DNA from: Cristatella mucedo
Taxonomy: Eukaryota > Bryozoa > Phylactolaemata > Cristatellidae
DNA length: 64,000 bases
NCBI GenBank assembly: GCA_009760855.2
Contig: WPIO01000205.1
Span: forward strand, 249,501-313,500
Reading direction: 5' to 3'
In this document: one piece after another, positions 1-9,197 of the stretch
Layout of the letters: each line of letters starts with the position of its first letter
How positions within the stretch are numbered: the first letter of the stretch is position 1
Program-made: the position numbers and the translations under genes
Notes under the pieces: generated by a model
Seen by the model: only the letters and a program-made list of their open reading frames with translations
Told to the model about the DNA's origin: nothing
Databases searched by the model: none

Positions 1-1305
1 CGCCGGCCGCAGACGTGCCGCCGTCGGACGCGAGCCACGCTGCCGCGGGCAGTGGCTCGCGGGGGCGTAACGTCGTGTGAAGCCTGTGCTTTGCAGAACT
101 GCCGAGAAAACGAGGCTACGTAAGGTGAGGAGCGAGGACTTCTCTCAGACGGAGCACCGGCACCCACTGGTTATTTGTGCTTCCCTCGTTTGAGCCACGC
201 AGCGGCTGCTCTGGAACTGCCGGGCCACGTGCACTCGGCTGCCACGTGCTCCGGTGACGATGACGTCGATGGCAGGGGGGGGGACGGTGCTGGACATTCC
301 ATTTATTTTTCTATCGCCGACCTTTTTGCTGGCAGAAGCTCAAAGCTGGTGTACGTCTGCTTATGAGTCCCACCCTTTACTTATCTCCCCCCTGCTTAGC
401 GTCTGCTGCTTTGGTTCGTGTCCCAGTGATTGCCATGCCTTGTGGCCAAGGCTAGCAGAGGAAGCGGAAAGCGGTGTGAGCCGGCCCTTCCGCTGCTGAA
501 GGCTCTACGAGCTCACTGCCTAGCCGTGCCGTGCTGTGCATTTTGCCTGCTTCTTGCAAACAAACATGCATATCAATTTTTTATGTTGGCGAATAAATGT
601 GCCATGCATGGCATACTTGGAGTGGCTGATAGTTACGAACGATCATTTTATTTCCAGCTGTAGTAGAACTGCTGTAGCAGCTGCTTGTTGTGAACAAAGC
701 AGTTCTGCCAAGTGGAGCCTCAGCCTCACTGGTGCATTTCGGCTAGGCACCAATGAAGCCATACTTTCTAGCCAGTGGCTTCAAAGGCTACCCGAGGTCA
801 AGGTCTCTGCTACTTGGTTTCGGTCTTCGACATTATTACTTTAACAGCAGCCATCTTTCATCAATTGGAGAACGACAGGTGTGATCTGCTTGTTAGGGGC
901 TGGATTAGTGTCACTCGGAAGCTGTTCATTCGTTTAACAGCAACTCGTGTCCTGATTGTCGATGTCATTGCCAAGTGCAATCCCCCCCTGCTGAATGAGG
1001 CATGTGTTGATGATTTATGTGGGGCGGTCCAAGTGTAATGGTATGGGGTTCCTTCTCAACTTCCATCGTTGGGCATCTGCACAGGGTTCAAGGAATCACG
1101 AAACAGAATGTCTCTCGACATTGTGCACAATGTCGGCTTGCCATTTACTTGCGCTCTTCACGGGCTCGATTTATGTCGGCAGCATGATATTGTTCCGAAG
1201 TGCACTGAGGCGGGTGTTTTTCACGAACACCTGACGAACACGGCTGTGATCACCGTACAAGCGATCCAAGAGCATGCACCCAGAGACAGGCCGATAGAGG
1301 AGGCA
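1..1305. other. Unassigned; GC-rich left edge
   Basis: The first 120 bp are GC- and CpG-rich and could be the edge of a CpG island. No frame with recognisable homology or a convincing splice structure was found on either strand. Confidence 0.3.
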
Positions 1306-1655
1306 GAGATGGAGAGAGAGAGAGAGAAAGACCGCGACTGAGAGAGAGCAGACAGGCAGACAGAAATAGAGAGAGGCAGAGATGGAGAGAGAGAGAGAGA
1401 GAGAGAGAGGTGGAGGGAGAGACAGAGATGAAGAGAGAGGCAGAGATGGAGAGAGAGAGAGAGAGAGAGGTGGAGGGAGTGACAGAGATGGAGGGAGAGA
1501 CAAAGATGAAGAGAGAGGCAGAGATGGAGAGAGAGAGAGACAGTGACCGAGGGAGAGATGGAGCGAGAGACGGAGGGGCAGAGATGGAGAGAGAGACAGT
1601 GACCGAGGGAGAGACGGAGCGAGAGACGGAGGGGCAGAGATGAGAGGAGAGAGAG
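1306..1655. repeat. Compound (GA)n / (GACAGAGATG)-type purine array
   Basis: GA runs alternate with words such as gagggagagacagagatg and ggcagagatggagagag; strongly purine on the plus strand for about 350 bp. Confidence 0.95.
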
Positions 1656-2624
1656 CAATGAAAGTAACGGACTGAAATTTCCTGGAATTCACCTGGATAG
1701 AGCGGCTGCGGCACCATCTCTCCCTGCAGCTTGGGATGGTGGCCCACGTGCCCTTCTCTGCCTGCTGCTGCTCGGCCTCGATTTTTACCGTTCTCCTTCG
1801 GTGGTGAAATAAACGATCTCGAACCCGATAATCTGTTATACTTAACAACGAACACCCTCACGCCAGCAACTGGTGACGACTTGGTGGATGACATGACTAT
1901 GCGCCGTTACACCACCTGGAGTCTACAACTTGGCTCGGTCAACTTAGATTTATGTAGTTAACTTACACACTAGCAGCCACTCGGCTACCTGCTAGTGTCG
2001 CTGTGCACTGACGTATTGTGCCCACGAGTATTCCTGCCATCCCCTTTTTCTCTACTCTGCGTCTCCATTGGCTATCACTCGACTTATGTGGCACAGCTAC
2101 CGTAGCCACTTTCATTTTAAAACGACTTCGAGAATATTTCCAGCTGCGAAGAAGGTTGACCGGAGGAGGGGTACCTTATTCTTTATTTCTTGCCACTTCC
2201 GGCATCGTCGGCCACCTGAAGTCAGCACGAATGCACTCCGAAGCGGAAGTTGCGCTTGAGAGACGTTGCTACAGCCTCTGAGGCTCAGCAGCAATGCTCA
2301 GCTGGACCGGAGTCACTCGCAGCTAGACAGCATTTCAGCCATGCTTATTCCCTGGTACGAAGACCTGCTCGTAGGGATAGCCGTCGTCCCATTTGCCATC
2401 GCTGCTGACTGCAGCTTGCCACCCCAGATTTTTTACTTACTGTCACGCCAGCCTGCCCCATGCCTGCAGCAATCCCGTTCGGCAGGGAGCCAGGTGGCAG
2501 AGCGATCCATTCTGCATTCGACCGCTGTTAGTTTGCTCACCTTTTGGCGTTGAGTCATAATTTCCTCGTGCCACCCACAAGAAGCCAGCAGCTGGGGCAG
2601 ATGATGGATGCTGCTGTCAGCAAC
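1656..2624. other. Unassigned, no gene seen
   Basis: Mixed composition, short frames only, no recognised domain or repeat family. Confidence 0.3.
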
Positions 2625-2720
2625 AACAAAGCCAGACCGTGTCATGCCCCCCTCGAATGCATCTGGCTGGCCAGACCGTGTCATGCCCTGCCCCGCCCCC
2701 TCGAATGCATCAGGCTGCCC
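2625..2720. repeat. Imperfect tandem duplication of about 45 bp
   Basis: ccagaccgtgtcatgcc followed by cctcgaatgcatc occurs twice in a row, with an extra tgccccg in the second. Confidence 0.85.
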
Positions 2721-2867
2721 GTACCATGCCGAGTGCTGGGAGCTCTCTTTCGATGTAGGACTTTGGTGACTTTGGAAGTCCAATTTCACATTGACCAAGA
2801 TGGGGTTGCCGAGACAACCTGCTACGTCTTGCCTTCGGCCGTGAAACAAACGATCTAGAGTCCGACC

Positions 2868-3430
2868 ATGTGTTGCACTCAGCACTTGCAGTTGGTAAAA
2901 ACTCGGCAGCCATGCTGGTCTGTCGTGAACGTCGAAATTGCCACACAAGACCACTTCTCACCGACCTGTACTGGCTCCCTATCTAGAAGCGTATCGACTT
3001 CAGGGTTTTTTCCACTAACTTTTATGTCCCTTCATTCTCTTTCTCTAGCCCACGTATCCAAACTACTTTCCGATCAAGCTAGACAATGCACCGCCTGCTC
3101 TTTTTACTCAAGTCATTTAGCTGGGCATCGAACAGACATGAAATCCTTTGGCACCTTTAGTTCGTATGCTCCCAAGGCAGGGAACTCATGTCAAGACATC
3201 CCTTGACTAGACAACATTAAAAGTGCAGCTAAAGCGCGCCTGTTTCTCACAATATTTTGTGACTCCTTATGACTCGTCCTTTGTGTGCTCATGCGTGCTG
3301 ACACTGTGCATGCTATCAGTTGAAAATATGCATGATTACTTTGCAGTATATTTAAAGCGTATGGAAAAAGATTGAGCTCACTGAGGAGCTATACAGATGT
3401 ATTATTATCATTATTAGTAGTAGTATTATG
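2868..3430 (+). mobile_element. Decayed LINE-A 3' part
   Basis: Frameshifted matches to the LINE-A C-terminus (LQLVKTRQP, HFSPTCTG in the shifted frame, SFGTFSSYAPKAGNS) are followed by the 3' UTR words 'gtgctcatgcgtgctgacac' and a decayed tail hairpin near 3360-3395 that ends in (ATT)-like repeats. Confidence 0.8.
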
Positions 3431-3514
3431 CTTATGCAGCCTTGCGTTCAAGAGTGGAAGCTGGCTGGAAGTCTGGAGTGCCTGTATGGCGAAGGCAGTG
3501 CCAAACTTTATATC

Positions 3515-3590
3515 GTGTGTCTGTGAAGGTAGGAAAGAGATTTAGTTCTGTGAGGGTGCTATATTAATTTATTTTTGTTATTATTCAGTT
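3515..3590 (+). mobile_element. LINE-A-type 3' tail remnant
   Basis: Only the tail hairpin words remain (aggaaagagatttagttctg ... gagggtgctatatta), followed by AT-rich sequence. Confidence 0.55.
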
Positions 3591-4212
3591 ATCAGCAAGC
3601 CGTTAGTCGTCGTGGGAGGGAGAGGGCTGCCAGTTCCTCTCCATTTTCTTTCCGGCTGTGACGGGCCTAATCTGGATGACAGCCCGGACAAGCCACTCAT
3701 GCTCTGCCCTGTGAGCTATGCTAGGATCCAGGGATACAATGCGAACGTTCGTATCTACACGTACTCTTAGCGATTCGAGCGCCCAAGGCGGCAACGGCCT
3801 TTGACGTATGATGTGAGTGCACGCAGCACTGCAAGTCGCAGATTCAATCCAGATGCTTCCGCTTCGTCAACGAAAAGATGCTGCAGCGGAACGTCTGTCG
3901 GAACTGTCTAAGCCACTCACCTCTGGCGAAGGAGAGCCCATTTTGAAGTCTGAGAGCGCGGAGCGGTGGCAGCTCTCCGGAGGCACGTCCGGCGAATGCA
4001 GGCGAAAGCTTCGTCTAGCGAACAGCGTCTAGCGAAGCAGAGGTCCTATACTACGGCGGATGGCTCGGCCTTGTTTAGCAATCTGTTTTGTAATAGCTGA
4101 ATCCGCCGAAACCATAGTTGTGTACCCTAATCCGCCGATTAGGTGAGTCGAAGCGGCCTACGGGAGATAAGCCTGTCAGCCTAAGCCAGAATCTCGACGC
4201 TGAAGCCTGAAT
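3591..4212. other. Unassigned, no gene seen
   Basis: No homology recognised between the LINE-A tail remnant and the 15-bp minisatellite. Confidence 0.3.
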
Positions 4213-4345
4213 GCTCTCTGTCCCACCTGTCTCTGTCCCGCCTGACTGTGTTCCACCTGTGTCTGTCCCACCTGTATATGTCCCACCTGTCTCTCTGTCC
4301 CACCTGTCTCTGTCCCACCTGTCTCTGTCCCGTCCATCTCTTACC
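4213..4345. repeat. Minisatellite, about 15-bp unit TGTCCCACCTGTCTC
   Basis: About eight imperfect copies with length changes (extra ctc) and single-base variants (gcctg, ttcca). Confidence 0.9.
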
Positions 4346-4708
4346 AGCCTATTTCTTTTCCATCTGTTTGTGCTCCGAGTTCCAAGCGCCTGTGCAAAAT
4401 CAGATCTGGGAGTGCGACTTGCTGACCAGAAAGAGGCCTGGACCTAGACGACTTCGACGGTAAAAAGGCCGCCGCCACCGCCGCGGGCGGCGGTGGAGAG
4501 CGCTCACGTATTGCTACTCTTGTCGCTTCCCCGACTGCCACTTAGGCCCGATCGTCGTAAACCTCGGGAAAATATCCTTTGTGTTGTCATGAGGTTCGGC
4601 TTAAAGCGCAATCGAAGCTCCTCATTGGTCAATTCGGCGTCGTACAAGCGATAGCAGCTGGAGGGGGGGCATTCCTCGTCGGTCAAAAAGTGAAGTCCTG
4701 CAGAGTCA

Positions 4709-4711
<3 letters not shown>

Positions 4712-4777
<66 letters not shown>
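4712..4777. repeat. (TA)n array
   Basis: About 66 bp of uninterrupted TA dinucleotides, followed by TATA-rich sequence to 4815. Confidence 0.97.
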
Positions 4778-4786
<9 letters not shown>

Positions 4787-4855
4787 GTATATACATTTAT
4801 ATACAGTATATACATGATACGCATTTATGTACATTAGAAGACGAACGAGACCACG

Positions 4856-5009
4856 AACAGCTCACTGCAGCCTGTGGACTTGCTTCGCTAAGTCGTTGTA
4901 GTTCCGCCGCGGAATGCAACACTTTGCCATCTTATTGCGTGACGGAAGTGCGCCATCTTGCTTCGTGACGGGCGGAAGGGTGGGCTTTCTCGCTTTAATT
5001 AGTAGAGAT
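4856..5009 (+). repeat. R4 interspersed repeat, copy 1
   Basis: Begins cagctcactgcagcctgtgg, holds the words tgccatcttattgcgtgacg and aagtgcgccatcttgc, and ends cgctttaattagtagagat. Shared with copies at 57513-57688 and 32337-32480. No coding frame, no recognised class. Confidence 0.75.
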
Positions 5010-5410
5010 CGTTCCCCGATGAGCACGGTGGCGAAAGGTCGCCTACTTATAAATATAATTCTTCACCAGGAGACCGTCATTCGCAGTCGTATTTCGCCAC
5101 ATCGGCTGATAACCCGTGTCCTACTTCATTGTCGTGGAAGCTTTTTGGTGGCCTGCCTAACTATCACCCAACTGCCGGACCCCGTCGCCTCTGTGCCTGA
5201 CAGCCGGTACGGCAGGCGACCGTAGGCAGACTCAGTACAATTCCAATTTCCTTCGGCAGACGAGTTATGTGGGATGACAATTGCTCGAGAGGTACTGATT
5301 AATTCCCGAATCAGCTACCGAAAGCGAAAAGGCAGTCGATAGCAACTATATTGAAAGTAAGTAACAATATACGGTGATCAGCATTATGAGTCGATAAGAA
5401 CAATTATTAA

Positions 5411-5660
5411 AGGCTGACACTGTGCATGCTGCTATTAGCCACACTTGCATGCTGACCCTGTGCATGTCGCTTCTAACTACGTTATTAACGTTGTTTATCA
5501 AGTTCGATATTTCCAGTCACCATTCGATCGTGTTTTCTTTGCACCAAATGTGAAGCGCCTAGAAAGAGATTTAGCTCTCTGAGGGCGCTTTATCAAGTTC
5601 ATTATTAGTGTGATTATTGCTGGTGTTACTATTATTATAGGGTTAACAATAATAATACTA
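5411..5660 (+). mobile_element. LINE-A 3' UTR fragment
   Basis: Contains ctgacactgtgcatgctgct, the 'gaccctgtgcatgtcgcttc' word, the tail hairpin at 5548-5592 and a (TTA)-like end. No coding part remains. Confidence 0.85.
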
Positions 5661-6282
5661 TTATTAATAAGGTGCTGACATGCTAGGCCCGTCGGACACC
5701 GGAGGCAGTGCTTGCCAAGTTCGTGCCAAGGTCGAGGACACAACGCCGACGCTTCAGAGCTTAAAGCATCCGTTCAGAACGATTTCCCCATTTAGACCGG
5801 CTGCTGGCGTATTTATCTGACACTTTCGCTGAATGGACGAGAGCAGAGACCTGACGGGAGAACTCGAAGGCTTCCGTCATGGCGGGAGGATCGCGTGCTT
5901 CCGCCAGGTAGGTGTCGAAGGAAAGTGTGTGCCTCCGCCAGGCGGTAAAGCGACTGTGTCCCTTCGCTGAAAGCCAGCCGACTGTAACCGGATGCGTGGG
6001 AGTAGTTTGAGCTGCAGGCAGCACTAAATGTTGTGGCACATTCCGCGTCGCGTGTTCGCGTGCCGTCGTGTCAGAGCAGCTCTCGCGGCGGCACTCGCTA
6101 GAAGCTACAGCCAGCGAAGAGTGCTGCTTTAGACGAATATAGTCACCCGTAGTCGCGTTCTGCAGCTGCGATATGGCAAATGGAACTTAAAGGGTGGCCG
6201 AGTAATAGTGCACGTACAGGCCGGCTAGTGCAGTCTTTGCAGTAGCAATAATTGATTAGCTGCCTAGGTAACAGTAATTATA
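5661..6282. other. Unassigned; one 92-codon minus frame
   Basis: The frame 6039-5761 has no recognised domain and is most likely chance. Confidence 0.3.
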
Positions 6283-6575
6283 ATAATACGTCTGATATAG
6301 CGCTCTAAGAGAATTCCATCTCTTTCCGGGCACTTCCTATTTGCTGCAAAGGAAGCACGATCGAATGGTTAGTGGTAACATGCTCAATGACAACAAGCCT
6401 AACATGGTTAGGGGTGACATGCACTGGTTCAGAATGCAAACATGGCTAGTAGCAGCATTCGCAATGCCAGAACGTACAAACACAAACAGGACGAATCACA
6501 AGGACCCACTGAATGCTGTGATAAATAGATGCGTTTTTAGTTTCTTTAAAAAGAGTTGAAGTGACGTTGACAATG
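6283..6575 (-). mobile_element. LINE-A 3' fragment
   Basis: Reverse complement of the LINE-A 3' UTR: tail hairpin at 6295-6335, the repeated tgcatg words, the gattcgtcc word, and a short piece of C-terminal coding sequence reaching 6575. Confidence 0.8.
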
Positions 6576-6864
6576 AATCCGTTAGCACAGCAGTTGCGGA
6601 TGCACGGAAGAATAGATAGAGTAACGTAGCGGTAGTCTTGCTGCGAGTCTTTCGTCGTAATCGCCCGCCCACTGAGCGTTCATGGGAAAATTACTTCTGT
6701 TGAAGAGGTAGGAAATAGCCCTCCGCGGTGCACATCTCCAGGGGCCAGGTTTCACTAACGCAGTTACATGTGAATGAAATCAAATCTAGCCTTTACCGCT
6801 CGCCGCCGCATACGATGATTTTTTTTACGCCGAGTTCAGTGTATCCCCATAAACTAGGGCTCGC

Positions 6865-6933
6865 GTGGAGTGTATCGATGATTTCGAGTGGAGTGCATCG
6901 ATGATTTCGCGTGGAGTGCATCGATGATTTCGC
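6865..6933. repeat. Tandem repeat, 3 units of 23 bp
   Basis: Unit starts GTGGAGTGCATCGATGATTT; starts at 6865, 6888 and 6911 with two or fewer differences. Confidence 0.95.
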
Positions 6934-7399
6934 CAGGTAAGTCGTCCGCTAAGTCGCTTGCTAAGTCTTGCCTGGGTCTTGGCTGAAGAATTAGAACATG
7001 GCGTGGCTGCTGAGCCTTCATTGAGTCTTCCCCAAGTGTTGAACCACCCCCTCCGTATTCGTGATGTATGCACCGAAGACTCGAACAGAAAGTAAGAAGC
7101 AGGCACGAAGCAGCCGACAAAAACCCAACACGAAAAGCAAACCATCCGAACATGCTTAAGAACCAGCTTAAGAAGTGCCAGTCTAGGTGAACCCTGGGGC
7201 AAGAGCTTCTGTCGCCAAAAGTCTAGAGATGGAAGAAATAAATAGCAAATTATTTGGTCTCATCGGCATGAGGAGGCTGATACCGTTGAAGCTGTTAGAC
7301 TATGCAGCAGCCAGGCCTGAAGAGTTAAGCCTTAGGCGGACCTAATCAAGTAAAGTAAAGTAAGTAAAGTAGTCTAAGTAAAAGCTTGCCTTGTGTGTA

Positions 7400-7585
7400 G
7401 CTCCGTCTGCAACTCCACAAAGCCACAAAGACCATGTGGGTGCTACGCAGAAGAGACCTTGCTAATATAATAATGATATTATTATTGTTATTACGTCTGC
7501 GAAACAGCTCTTTCAGGTAACTTAATGTCTTTCCAGGCTGCAAAAGGAAGCACGATTGAGTGATTACTGTACTTGAAAAGCAGCC
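7400..7585 (-). mobile_element. LINE-B tail joined to LINE-A tail
   Basis: 7400-7470 matches the LINE-B 3' end (ctccgtctgcaactccacaa, accatgtgggtg). 7475-7585 matches the LINE-A tail, including the word aaggaagcacgattgag. Both are in minus orientation and both are short remnants. Confidence 0.65.
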
Positions 7586-7693
7586 AAGCGGCTGCATTTA
7601 GCATCAGCTGTGGAGGCAGGACAACTTTCAGGTGGCCCTCCTCCTACTGAGTCTATCCTAAAGCGAACCAAATGACCTGGTCGTCGTCGAGGC

Positions 7694-8085
7694 CAGTGGT
7701 TCTCGACCTTCCTGATGCCGCGACCCTTAAATACAGTTCCTCATGTTGTGGTGACCCTCAACCATATAGTTAATATAGTTATTTCATGCAAAATGTGAGC
7801 CGTGATGGCACACTAGGTAAGGCGGTTGCTTTCACGGCCTCGGTCCCGAGGTCGTGGGTTCGATTCCTGCGGCGGGGCGATCCCTTATCGCCACTGCAAG
7901 CGGTGGGGATAGCCGTAAAGGCTCTTCTGTCGCTATACAAAAGAGGCTGTTAAATCAGCTAGGATTTATTTATTTATTATTTAAAATGTGGAAATGCGTG
8001 TTTTCAGACGGTCTTAGGCGACCCCAGTGAACGTCATAACGTTCGGCCTCCAAAGGGGACGCGACCCGCACGTTGAGAACCGCAG
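7694..8085. mobile_element. hAT-type MITE with SPIN-like ends
   Basis: The left end CAGTGGTTCTCGACC and the right end (reverse complement CTGCGGTTCTCAACG) are imperfect terminal inverted repeats followed by the 'gcgaccc' subterminal word. The flanks GTCGAGGC (7686-7693) and GTCTAGGC (8086-8093) form an 8-bp target duplication with one mismatch, the hAT signature. There is no transposase. A SINE2 sits inside, so the element without it is about 200 bp. The ends resemble the SPIN/Charlie hAT group as I recall it. Confidence 0.85.
7798..7982 (+). mobile_element. SINE2 (tRNA-derived), inserted in the hAT MITE
   Basis: It has a tRNA-like head with B box GGTTCGATTCC at 7858-7868, an A-box-like stretch near 7815, a body ending 'tcgctatacaaaagaggctg', and a short (ATTT)n tail. 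An exact 8-bp target duplication AAAATGTG occurs at 7790-7797 and 7983-7990. Confidence 0.88.
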
Positions 8086-8093
8086 GTCTAGGC

Positions 8094-9197
8094 ATTGCAG
8101 CAGCTAACCCCTGGTCACGTGGTAGCTCTTGGTCACGTGTATGAGCAGTGTGTGCAGCATGGCAGCGGAGGCGGTCTTTCTCGTACGACTTCCGCTAGCA
8201 TTCGGCGGTCGTTGAAGAAGACTGCCAGCATTACGATCGCTCAAGGTCGACAGTTTCACTACGGCCCAGCCCGAATGAAGAGGACAGAATCATATATTGT
8301 TCATCATATTTATATGTCATTTCTTTTAACCATTTATTTGTCTCCGATTATCTGCCCACCGAACTTCCGGTCTCTCTCGACTATCTCATTCTCCTCGGTC
8401 GTCCTACCTCAACCTCGACTCGATCACGAAGTTCGTGACGTCGCACGGGGCGCGTTTCGCTGCAGGCGTAGCCTTGCGGCGCTCCCGCATTCGACGGGCA
8501 GCTCAACCCAGCCAAGCATCGCAGCGATCCGCCCTTCGATCGGATCGAGCGCCGCCATCTTCATACCTGGGATACTCGAGGGTGCAACAAGCAGGCCGGT
8601 GAGACCGAGCCATTTCTTTTTCATTTGCGACGATGAACAAGCAGGGAATTAAATTTAACTGAGATATTTATTTGCTGTCTGACGCTTCCCCGATGAGCTG
8701 AAGCTAACGGCAAACGTGCTAATGCACGGGCGCAAAGAGCGGTCGTTCCCGTGTTCTCGGAGCGCAGCAAATTCTGGTCTCTGTCGAGTCTGCAACAGTC
8801 GGCTTCTGCGGAAAAAGTCGGTGTCGTGATCGGCACACTTGGTTTCGAATTGATGCGTTTGGAAGAGAGTGAAGTAAAGATGTGCTCGCTGTGTCTCGGC
8901 GAGCCAGGGCAGCGATGCTGTGTCTCTAATCAGTTTGGGCACGGGGGTGAGCGTGAAGTAGAAGCTCTTTCTGCAATTAACGTACAAAAAAGAGAATGAA
9001 CATGAGAAGGAAAAACTAATGCAATAAATATTTTAGTGTACGATTCCTTAAAACGGAAGTTCGTCGTTTAATGTTTCCCTCGAAGGATTAATGAAGTCCG
9101 AGGGTTCGGCAGCTGCGCTCTTTGTGAAGCATTCTCGCTGCCGGCGGGCCGTGCTGCTGTTGTCGGATGAGCAGCAAGGTCAACGAGGTCAGCAAGG
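8094..9197. other. Flank and probable 3' UTR of the astacin gene
   Basis: About 8660-9197 is a plausible 3' UTR. The plus frame 8095-8652 has no recognised domain. CpG-rich around 8430-8560. Confidence 0.35.
8667..8672 (-). terminator. Candidate poly(A) signal (AATAAA) of the astacin gene
   Basis: This is the AATAAA I noticed on the minus strand beyond the stop codon at 9198, about 530 nt downstream, which would give a plausible 3' UTR. No downstream GU-rich element was verified. Confidence 0.3.

Noticed and set aside
1171-1894. Long Ser/Leu-rich minus frames over the (GA)n array
   Set aside because: They are translations of a simple-sequence repeat with no homology or splice context. The same applies to frames over 29.5-29.9, 52.2-53.2 and 62.2 kb.
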